Position numbers and translations under genes: made by a program
Shown: piece after piece, positions 57,254-64,000 of the stretch
Layout: each line of letters begins with the position of its first letter
Numbering within the stretch: position 1 is the first letter of the stretch
Assembly (NCBI RefSeq): GCF_014055025.1
Contig: NZ_CP059571.1
Span: 1,364,001-1,428,000, forward strand
Direction: 5' to 3'
Origin: Neisseria bacilliformis
GTDB lineage: Bacteria; Pseudomonadota; Gammaproteobacteria; Burkholderiales; Neisseriaceae
Length of the DNA: 64,000 nt
The notes under the pieces: model-generated
Database searches by the model: none
Told to the model about the DNA's origin: nothing
What the model saw: only the letters and a program-made list of their open reading frames with translations

Positions 57254-58162
57254 TTATCGGTCTTTCGGGTCAAGCGCGTCGCGCAGGCCGTCGCCGAGGA
57301 AGTTGAAACAGAACAGTGTGGCGACGAGGAAGAAGCTGGGCACGAGCAGCTGCCAGGGGGCGGTTTCGATGGTGAGCGCGCCTTCTTGCAGCATGGAGCC
57401 CCAGCTGGTCATCGGCTCTTGCACGCCCAAGCCCAAAAAGCTGAGGAAGGATTCGTACATAATTATGCCGGGCACGAGCAGCGAGGCATACACCATCACC
57501 ACGCCCAGTACGTTGGGGATGATGTGGCGGATGACGGTTTTGCGGCGGGAGAGGCCGCTGACGCGGGCGGCTTCGACGAACTCTTTGTGTTTCAGGCTCA
57601 AAGTCTGGCCGCGCACGATACGTGCCACATCCAGCCACGACACCAAGCCGACGGCAGCAAAAATCAGGATGAGGTTGCGGCCGAAGAAGGTGGTGAGCAG
57701 GATGACGAAAAACATGAACGGGAAGGCGTTGAGGATTTCTAGGAAACGCATCATCAGCGAGTCGATTTTGCCGCCGAAGAAGCCGGCCAGCGCGCCGTAG
57801 AGCGTGCCGATGACCACGGCGACCAGCGCACCCGACAAACCCACCAACAGGGAAATGCGCCCGCCCACGGCGGCGCGGGACAGCAAATCGCGACCGAGCG
57901 AGTCGGTGCCCAGATAATGCCGGCTGGCAACGGAGGGGGCGGCGGACATATTGTCCCAGTCGGTGAAGTCGTAGGCGTAGTGGGTGAACAGCGGCGCGAA
58001 GATGACGAACAGGGTAATCAGCACCATCACGGTGAGGCTGTACAGCGCGGCTTTGTTTTTGCGGAAACGCCGCCACGCGTCCTGCCACAGGCTGCTGCCT
58101 TTGATTTGGGCGCGTTCTGTCGCGTCGGCCAGTGCTTCGGTTTGTTTTTTCTTGAATATCAT
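57254..58162 (-). CDS. oppC: Peptide ABC transporter permease, OppC/DppC type
   Basis: 302-residue inner-membrane permease with six helices and an N-terminal cytoplasmic extension (KKKQTEALADATERAQIKG). HYLGTDSLGRDLLSR, the EAA loop EFVEAARVSGLSRRKTVIRHIIPN and SFLSFLGLGVQEP are hallmarks of the OppC family. Works as a heterodimer with the OppB-type gene just upstream. Confidence 0.94.
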   Translation of the reverse strand: MIFKKKQTEALADATERAQIKGSSLWQDAWRRFRKNKAALYSLTVMVLITLFVIFAPLFTHYAYDFTDWDNMSAAPSVASRHYLGTDSLGRDLLSRAAVGGRISLLVGLSGALVAVVIGTLYGALAGFFGGKIDSLMMRFLEILNAFPFMFFVILLTTFFGRNLILIFAAVGLVSWLDVARIVRGQTLSLKHKEFVEAARVSGLSRRKTVIRHIIPNVLGVVMVYASLLVPGIIMYESFLSFLGLGVQEPMTSWGSMLQEGALTIETAPWQLLVPSFFLVATLFCFNFLGDGLRDALDPKDR

Positions 58163-58288
58163 GGTGCTCTCTCTATCCGGGCAGGCGATGCGCCCGGCAA
58201 ACGGGGGAGTTTCGGACGAACCGGAGGTTTTCAGACGGCCTGTTTTTCCACGGCGGCGCAGAGGCCGTCTGAAAACGGCGGTTTGGTG

Positions 58289-59209
58289 TCAGTAACGGAT
58301 TTTCGGATCGATCAGGGCATACAGGATGTCGAGGATGGCGTTAAACGCAATCGCCAGCACGCCCACCAGAATGGTCAGCCCCAAAATCATGCCGTAGTCG
58401 CGGTTGAGCGCGCCGTTGACGAAAAGCTGGCCGATGCCCGGCAGGCCGAAGATGGTTTCGATCACAATCGCGCCGGTGATGATGCCGACGAAGGCCGGGC
58501 CGAGGTAGGACACGATCGGCAGCATGGCCGGACGCAGGGCGTGGCGCAGGACGATGGCGGTCATCGACAGGCCTTTGGCGCGGGCGGTGCGGATGAAGGG
58601 GCTGTTGAGCACTTCGATCATCGCGCCGCGCGTAATCCTGGCAATGCTGGACACATAGCTGATCGACAGGGCGGCCACGGGCAGGATCAGGTTGATGAAC
58701 GCGCCGTCGTTCCAGCCGCCGGCCGGCAGCCATTTCAGGATAATGGCGAAAATCAGCACCAGAATAGGGGCTTTGACGAAGCTGGGAACGACCACGCCGG
58801 TCATCGCCAGCGTCATCAGCGTGTAATCCGCCCAAGTGTTTTGTTTCAAGGCGGCGAGGATGCCCAAAAGCAGGCCGCCGATAACGGCGATTACGAAGGC
58901 GTAAAGGCCGATTTCCACTGACACGGGCAGAGCCTGCGCCAAAAGTTCGTTAACCGAAAAGTCTTTGTATTTGAACGAGGGGCCGAGGTCGCCGTGCGCC
59001 AACTGTTTGACGTAGTGGAAATATTGCAGGTACATCGGGTCGTTGAGGTGGTATTTGGCTTCGATGTTGGCCAGCACCGCCGGCGGCAGGTTTTTCTCGC
59101 CGGTGAACGGGCTGCCGGGGGCGAGCCGCATCATAAAGAAGGACACGGTAATCAGCACCAGCATGGTGGGAATCGCGGCCAATATCCGTTTGATGATAAA
59201 TTTCAGCAT
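58289..59209 (-). CDS. oppB: Peptide ABC transporter permease, OppB/DppB type
   Basis: 306-residue inner-membrane permease. FIIKRILAAIPTMLVLITVSFFMMRLAPGSPF at the N-terminus and the EAA-type loop IRTARAKGLSMTAIVLRHALRPA are typical, followed by VIETIFGLPGIGQLFVNGALNRDY. The start has only a weak ribosome site. An uptake pair lies between it and the OppC-type gene. Confidence 0.94.
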   Translation of the reverse strand: MLKFIIKRILAAIPTMLVLITVSFFMMRLAPGSPFTGEKNLPPAVLANIEAKYHLNDPMYLQYFHYVKQLAHGDLGPSFKYKDFSVNELLAQALPVSVEIGLYAFVIAVIGGLLLGILAALKQNTWADYTLMTLAMTGVVVPSFVKAPILVLIFAIILKWLPAGGWNDGAFINLILPVAALSISYVSSIARITRGAMIEVLNSPFIRTARAKGLSMTAIVLRHALRPAMLPIVSYLGPAFVGIITGAIVIETIFGLPGIGQLFVNGALNRDYGMILGLTILVGVLAIAFNAILDILYALIDPKIRY

Positions 59210-59439
59210 AATCAGGTCTGTATCCCCAACGGTGTAAAACCGTCTGTGTTGCCGTTTTTGCGCGGCGACCTGAATGCTTCAAATGGAGAAAGGGGAAAAC
59301 ACTGCCGCAAAGCCGTGGCAAAACGGCTCGGGCGCAATCGCCGGTTTGTCGGGCGTTTGCCTGTGTATTGTCTTCTTTTTCTTCTTTTGCAGGCATTCGG
59401 CTGTGCGGCGGCGCAGGTCCGGCAAGGGTTGGTCGGGGC

Positions 59440-59479
59440 AGGCCGTCTGAAAAGGCGTTTTGCCGTTTTCAAACGGCCT
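59440..59479 (-). terminator. Uptake-sequence hairpin behind the aminopeptidase gene
   Basis: AGGCCGTCTGAAAAGG and CGTTTTCAAACGGCCT (one mismatch). It could separate transcription of the aminopeptidase gene from the permease genes. Confidence 0.55.
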
Positions 59480-59507
59480 GCCGTGGTGGAATAGCCTTGT
59501 GGGCTGT

Positions 59508-61307
59508 TTATGCGCGTACCAGCGGTTTGGTACGTTCCAAGAGCCATGCCTTCGCATCCCCTTCGGTCAAGGGTTCGAGGCGGCGGCGCACTTCGGCGTG
59601 GTAGTCGTTGACCCAGCGGATTTCGTTGTCGTCCATCATTGCGGGCAGCATCAGGCGGGTGTCGATGGGGCAGAGCGTCAGCGTTTCAAAATACAGAAAT
59701 TCGCCGAACTCGGTTTCCGCAGGGTTGGGCACCGGCATGTTGGCGGCCAGGTTTTCGATGCGGATGCCCCACTTGCCCGGGCGGTAGAGGCCGGGTTCGA
59801 TGGAGGTAACCATGCCTTTTTTCATGGCGTGGTTTTTGTTGGGGGTGGCGGCGCAGGCGATGAGCTGCGGGCCTTCGTGCACGTTGAGGAAATAGCCTAC
59901 GCCGTGCCCCGTGCCGTGGCCGTAGTTGCATTGTGCCTGCCACAGCGGTTTGCGGCATACGGCGTCTATCATCGGCGCGGCGATGTTGTCGGGAAACACG
60001 GTTTCGTCCAGCGCGATGTGCGCTTTGAGCACCAGCGTGTAATCGCGTTTTTGCGCTTCGGAGGGCGTGCCGACGGGTGCCATGCGGGTGATGTCGGTGG
60101 TGCCGCCCCAGTATTGGCCGCCGGAATCAATGAGCAGCATGCCGTCGCCCTCGATAACGCTGTAATGCTCGGCGGTCGCGCTGTAATGCGCCATCGCCGC
60201 GTTGGCGTTGAAGCCGGCAATCGTGCCGAAGCTCGGCGAGATAAAGCCTTCGCGCCGGCTGCGGTGTTTGAGCAGCATGCCGTCGATGTCGAACTCGGTT
60301 ACGCGCTCGCCTGCGGCCAGTTTCTGCTCGAACTCGGCGAAAAAGCCGCACAAGGCCGCGCCGTCTTGCGCCATCACGTCGCGCCAGCGGGCGATGTCGG
60401 CATCGGATTTGACCGATTTGAACAGCGTGCTCGGGTTGATGTCTTCAATCAGGCGCACGGATTCGGGCAGGTGGCGCAGGGTGCTGACGGCGGTTTTGTT
60501 CGGCTCGACCAGCAGGCTGCCGCGCACATCCGCCAATGCGGCGGCGGCGGCGGCGTAATCACGCGCCTCGATGCCCGCCGCTTGCAGCGCGGCGGCGGCT
60601 TCGGCGGAGAAGCGGCTGTGGTCGGCAAACAAAACGGCTGTGTCCGCGCTGATCAGCAGGAACGACAAAAACACAGGGTTGAACGGCACGTCGTTGCCGC
60701 GCAGATTGGTGATCCAGGCGATGTCGTCGAGCGAGGAAACCAGATGGGCATCCGCGCCGTGTTCTTTCATCGCGGCACGCACGCGGGCGAGTTTTTCGGC
60801 GGCGGTTTCGGAAACGAAAGCGGGATTGTGGACGTAAACTTTTTCAGACGGCATCGCGGGGCGTTGCGGCCACACTTCGTCCAGCAGCGTTTCGGGGTGT
60901 TCGACGCGGATGTTTTTCGCCGCCAGCGCGGCTTCCAAACCGCGTTTTCCGGTGAGCGAGAGCATATCGGCCGGCACGCCGACGGCCGCGCCTTCTTGCA
61001 GGTTTTCCGCCAGCCACTCGGTGTAGGGCGCGACTTCGCCCATTTTCTGCAAGGCGATGCCGCTGCCTGCGAGCTGCTGTTCGGCCTGCTCCCAATAACG
61101 GCTGTCCACCCACAGGCCGGCTTTTTGCGGCGTAACCGCCAGCGTGCCCACCGAGCCGGTAAAGCCCGAAAGGTCGCGCCGCGCCTGCCAGTGTTCGGGC
61201 AGGTATTCGGAAAGGTGGGGGTCGGCGGAAGGAATCACGAAAGCATCCAAGCCGTGCCGCTGCATGGCTTGGCGCAGTGCCGCGAGATTCTGATCGGCGG
61301 TAGTCAT
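59508..61307 (-). CDS. Xaa-Pro aminopeptidase (M24B, long form)
   Basis: 599-residue metallopeptidase of the aminopeptidase P type removing N-terminal residues next to proline. Two creatinase-like N-terminal domains precede the catalytic domain with LLIDSGGQYWGGTTDITRM (two Asp ligands), GHGTGHGVGYFLNVHEGP (His), TSIEPGLY and the final Glu region. The length matches the three-domain APP1 class rather than E. coli PepP (about 440). The ATG at 61307 follows AGGAGC. It lies inside the peptide importer operon between the binding protein and permease genes, which suggests it digests imported proline-containing peptides. Confidence 0.93.
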   Translation of the reverse strand: MTTADQNLAALRQAMQRHGLDAFVIPSADPHLSEYLPEHWQARRDLSGFTGSVGTLAVTPQKAGLWVDSRYWEQAEQQLAGSGIALQKMGEVAPYTEWLAENLQEGAAVGVPADMLSLTGKRGLEAALAAKNIRVEHPETLLDEVWPQRPAMPSEKVYVHNPAFVSETAAEKLARVRAAMKEHGADAHLVSSLDDIAWITNLRGNDVPFNPVFLSFLLISADTAVLFADHSRFSAEAAAALQAAGIEARDYAAAAAALADVRGSLLVEPNKTAVSTLRHLPESVRLIEDINPSTLFKSVKSDADIARWRDVMAQDGAALCGFFAEFEQKLAAGERVTEFDIDGMLLKHRSRREGFISPSFGTIAGFNANAAMAHYSATAEHYSVIEGDGMLLIDSGGQYWGGTTDITRMAPVGTPSEAQKRDYTLVLKAHIALDETVFPDNIAAPMIDAVCRKPLWQAQCNYGHGTGHGVGYFLNVHEGPQLIACAATPNKNHAMKKGMVTSIEPGLYRPGKWGIRIENLAANMPVPNPAETEFGEFLYFETLTLCPIDTRLMLPAMMDDNEIRWVNDYHAEVRRRLEPLTEGDAKAWLLERTKPLVRA

Positions 61308-61408
61308 ATTTTTTGCTCCTTGATGTTCGGAAACGGGTTTTGGAAACGGGTTTTTCAGACGGCCTCCAAGCCTTGCGGGCGCAACAGGCCGTCTGAAAAC
61401 CGCACGGT

Positions 61409-63031
61409 TTATTTTTTCGGTGCGAAAGACCAGTTTTTCAATACGTAGTTTTTCATCGGGTCTTCGGTGGAGAAGCCTTCGATGTCGGGTTTGACAAGCT
61501 GGACGGAAACCTGATGGTAGAGCGGCAGGATAACCGAATCCTGCTGGATGATCGATTCGGCGCGGCCGTAGAGTTTCACGCGCTCTTCGGGCTTGATGCC
61601 GGCGGTAAGCGTGTCGTCGAGAGTTTTGTCGAGAACGGGATTGGCGTAGAAGAAACGGTTGTTCGGGTTGTTGGAACGGAACACGTTGAGCATGCCGGAG
61701 GGTTCGTTGTAGTCGGAACACCAGCCGGAGAAGGCGATGGCGAAGTTACCCGTCTGGCGCGTGTCCTGATAGGTTTTCCATTCCTGGTTGAGCAGGTTGG
61801 GCTGGATGAAGGGCACGGCGGTTTTCCAGATGGAGCGCAGCGCGGTGATTTGCTTGCGCGAGGATTCGTTGGTGCTGTACAGCACTTCAAAGGTGAGCGG
61901 GTTTTTCTCGCTGTAACCGGCTTCGGTGAGCAGCTTCAAGGCTTCGGCGGCGCGTTTTTCCTTGCTCCACGCTTTCCAGTCGGGCGCAACCTGTTCGCTG
62001 CCCTGCATGTTCGGCGGGGTCATCTGGAAGGCGGGGGTGTCGCCGCGCCCGCTTACTTTGGTAATGATGTCGCGGTCGATCAGCATATTGAGCGCGCGGC
62101 GCACTTTCGGATTGTTGAACAGCACAACGCTTTCGTTCGGCTCGAGATACCAGGTGCACAGCAGGGTGGTGCGTTTGACCTGGCCGGAGAATTCCTTGTC
62201 GGCAGTTTTGATCTGGTCAGTGGGGACGGCGTAGGTTACGTCCATTTCGTCGGCGCGGTAGCGGTCGAATTCCTTGCCGGTGGACAGGAATGTAGCCTCG
62301 GGAATGGTAACTTTGTCCGCGTCGTAATAAGCGGGGTTTTTTTCCAGCGCGATATGGCTGTTTACGCGCCACTCTTTGAGCTTGTACGCACCGCTGGAAA
62401 CGTAATTTTCCGGCTGCGTCCATTTGTCGCCGAATTTCTCGACTGTGGCGCGGTGGACGGGATAGGTGAATTGCTGAATCAGCATGTCGGGGAAATACGG
62501 CACAGACGCGGTGAGCGTGAATTGCAGCGTTTTCTTGTCCAAAGCCTTCACGCCCAGCGTTTCGGGCTTGGCCTTGCCCAGCATGACTTCCTCGGCGTTG
62601 ACCACTTTGCCGTCGGCCAGATAACTGGCGTAGGGCGCGCCGGTTTCAGGGTCGGTAAGGCGGCGGAAGCTGTACACGAAATCGTCGGCGGTAATCGGTT
62701 CGCCGTTCGACCATTTGGCATCGCGCAGATGGAAAGTCCAGACTTTGTCGCCGTCGCTTTCCCATTTTTCCGCCAGCGCAGGAACGGTTTTGCCGGCGGC
62801 GTCGGAGCCGACCAGGCCGTCCATCATTTGGCGGATGAGTGCGCCGGCGGCCATGTCGCCGCTTTTTTGCGGATCGAGCGAGCCGGGTTCGACGGCGTTG
62901 CCGACGACGATGCGTTTGTAGTCCTTGCGCTCGAATTTCGAGGGCGTGATGACGGTTTCCCCGCCGCAGGCGGCAAGGGCGAGGCAGCCGGCCGCCGTCA
63001 GGGCGGTCAGGGTATATCGGTTTGCGGGCAT
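61409..63031 (-). CDS. oppA: Peptide-binding lipoprotein of ABC transporter (OppA/DppA family)
   Basis: 540-residue class II solute-binding protein. Lipoprotein signal with LAAC22 cleavage site, then CGGETVITPSKFERKDYKRIVVGNAVEPGSLDPQKSGD. The family regions DAKWSNGEPITADDFVYSFRRLTDP and YFPDMLIQQFTYPVHRATVEKFGDKWTQPENYVSSGAYKLKEW follow. First gene of the operon with two permeases and the fused ATPase. Oligopeptide versus dipeptide preference cannot be told. Confidence 0.94.
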   Translation of the reverse strand: MPANRYTLTALTAAGCLALAACGGETVITPSKFERKDYKRIVVGNAVEPGSLDPQKSGDMAAGALIRQMMDGLVGSDAAGKTVPALAEKWESDGDKVWTFHLRDAKWSNGEPITADDFVYSFRRLTDPETGAPYASYLADGKVVNAEEVMLGKAKPETLGVKALDKKTLQFTLTASVPYFPDMLIQQFTYPVHRATVEKFGDKWTQPENYVSSGAYKLKEWRVNSHIALEKNPAYYDADKVTIPEATFLSTGKEFDRYRADEMDVTYAVPTDQIKTADKEFSGQVKRTTLLCTWYLEPNESVVLFNNPKVRRALNMLIDRDIITKVSGRGDTPAFQMTPPNMQGSEQVAPDWKAWSKEKRAAEALKLLTEAGYSEKNPLTFEVLYSTNESSRKQITALRSIWKTAVPFIQPNLLNQEWKTYQDTRQTGNFAIAFSGWCSDYNEPSGMLNVFRSNNPNNRFFYANPVLDKTLDDTLTAGIKPEERVKLYGRAESIIQQDSVILPLYHQVSVQLVKPDIEGFSTEDPMKNYVLKNWSFAPKK

Positions 63032-63264
63032 AAACGCGCTCCTCTTTGCGGTTTTCTTTTTCTTCTTCGGCGGCCGCCGCGACGGGTGTTCTGTTGTGGC
63101 GTGAAGTCGGGAATGTATTTATTTTTTTACCGATTGTCAAATAGTATTATTTATCTTTAATTTTAAGTAAATTCCGGTAAGTGGGGCAGGGCGGCGGACA
63201 GGCGGACGGCGGGCGCGGCGGCGGGATTTTGTTAGAATCCGCCTTTTTTCAGACGGCCTCATTC

Positions 63265-63753
63265 ATGAACAACACGCCCAACTACATCACCCCCGCAGGC
63301 TGGCAGGCTTTGAAAGACGAGCTGTACAGCCTGGTAAACAAGGAACGCCCCGAGATCGTGCAGGTCGTGAACTGGGCGGCCTCCAACGGCGACCGCAGCG
63401 AAAACGGCGACTATCTCTACGGCAAACGCCGGATGCGCGAAATCGACCGCCGCATCCGTTTTCTAACCAAACGCCTCGAAGCGGCGCAGGTCATCGACCC
63501 CGAAACGCGCGAAGCCACCGACCAGGTATTTTTCGGCGCAACCGTAACCCTGCTGCGCGGCAACGGCAGCGAGCAGGTGGTGAGCATCGTAGGCATCGAC
63601 GAAACCGACGCGGCGCGAAACAAAATCTCGTGGATTTCGCCGCTGGCACGCTGCCTGATTAAAGCGCGCGAGGGCGACGCCGTCGTGCTGCGCACCCCCG
63701 AAGGCCGCGAAGACATCGAAATACTCGAAGTGGCTTACATCCGTATCGCTTAA
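63265..63753 (+). CDS. greB: Transcription elongation factor GreB
   Basis: 162-residue factor that rescues backtracked RNA polymerase by stimulating transcript cleavage. The N-terminal coiled coil bears the acidic tip in NGDRSENGDYLYGKRRMREID, and the C-terminal FKBP-like domain ends VVLRTPEGREDIEILEV. The tip spacing and KRRMREIDRRIRFL are GreB- rather than GreA-like. The ATG at 63265 fits family length; a TAGAAT box near 63232 may be its -10. Confidence 0.95.
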   Translation: MNNTPNYITPAGWQALKDELYSLVNKERPEIVQVVNWAASNGDRSENGDYLYGKRRMREIDRRIRFLTKRLEAAQVIDPETREATDQVFFGATVTLLRGNGSEQVVSIVGIDETDAARNKISWISPLARCLIKAREGDAVVLRTPEGREDIEILEVAYIRIA

Positions 63754-63759
63754 TCCTAT

Positions 63760-63811
63760 CAGGCCGTCTGAAGACAGGCTTACCTGCTGCAATGGTTTTT
63801 CAGACGGCCTT
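63760..63811 (+). terminator. Uptake-sequence hairpin behind greB
   Basis: AGGCCGTCTGAAGAC and GTTTTTCAGACGGCCT with a loop of about 20 bases. The remaining 190 bases to the window end show further uptake sequences and no gene. Confidence 0.55.
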
Positions 63812-64000
63812 CCATCATTTCTCTCTATCACTTGCTTCTTGTTTCAGAATCATATTTTCAGACGGCCTCTGATTTGAAAAAAAAAACGGTTTAAAAGCCG
63901 CCTGAAACAGCCTGTTCCATCAGTTATGCCAGTAAACCGGCAGATTTTTTCAGACGGCCTGCATCTGCGGCAGGGAAGGGTCTTACCCCTGCTTTCAGAC

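Overview
The window is about 64 kb of GC-rich chromosome from a member of the Neisseriaceae. The evidence is the very dense DNA uptake sequence (DUS) AGGCCGTCTGAA, often as inverted pairs behind genes; dRS3 palindromes (ATTCCC-N8-GGGAAT) paired into NIME-like elements; a Correia-like miniature element; and gene content close to Neisseria (lon next to an HU gene, lipB-lipA, stand-alone rlmK). A second uptake dialect, AGGCAGCCTGAA (Kingella-type), is very common in the first 26.6 kb and almost absent afterwards. I cannot name the species; a high-GC Neisseria that respires nitrate would fit. No rRNA, tRNA, CRISPR array or intact IS was seen.

Layout. (1) 1-19.7 kb is a nitrate respiration and molybdenum island: two narK-type transporters, moeA, moaA, moaB, mobA, a tandem-Mop molybdate-binding protein, modC-modB, a DJ-1/PfpI protein, modA, then narI-narJ-narH, a small cupin and narG on the minus strand. 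Together these import molybdate, build the molybdenum cofactor, import nitrate, export nitrite and reduce nitrate at the membrane. (2) 20.2-27.6 kb is a metal-chelate (probably catecholate siderophore) uptake cluster: a FepA/FetA-like TonB receptor broken by a 7-bp tandem duplication, one FecCD permease, one ATPase, an NAD(P)H oxidoreductase and a binding protein. (3) 28-43 kb is mostly housekeeping on the minus strand: ETF-ubiquinone oxidoreductase, smpB, a periplasmic cyclophilin, prfA, trhP, tcdA, uspA, uppP, dusC, HU and lon. Mixed in are small lipoproteins and membrane proteins, two of them interrupted by in-frame stop codons. (4) 45.6-55.1 kb, mostly plus strand: a DUF493 protein, lipB, lipA, copA, a short TonB-like protein, an exported unknown, a DUF2238 membrane protein, rlmK (minus) and rhlE. 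(5) 55.6-63 kb, minus strand: a peptide ABC importer (binding protein, two permeases, fused double ATPase) with an Xaa-Pro aminopeptidase gene inside it. greB closes the window.

The intergenic DNA is the most unusual part. At least six families of short palindromic repeats are present. In most of them a unit occurs twice in inverted orientation around a 20-60 bp core, giving 65-135 bp mobile-looking elements. DUS copies also supply stop codons and terminators for several genes.
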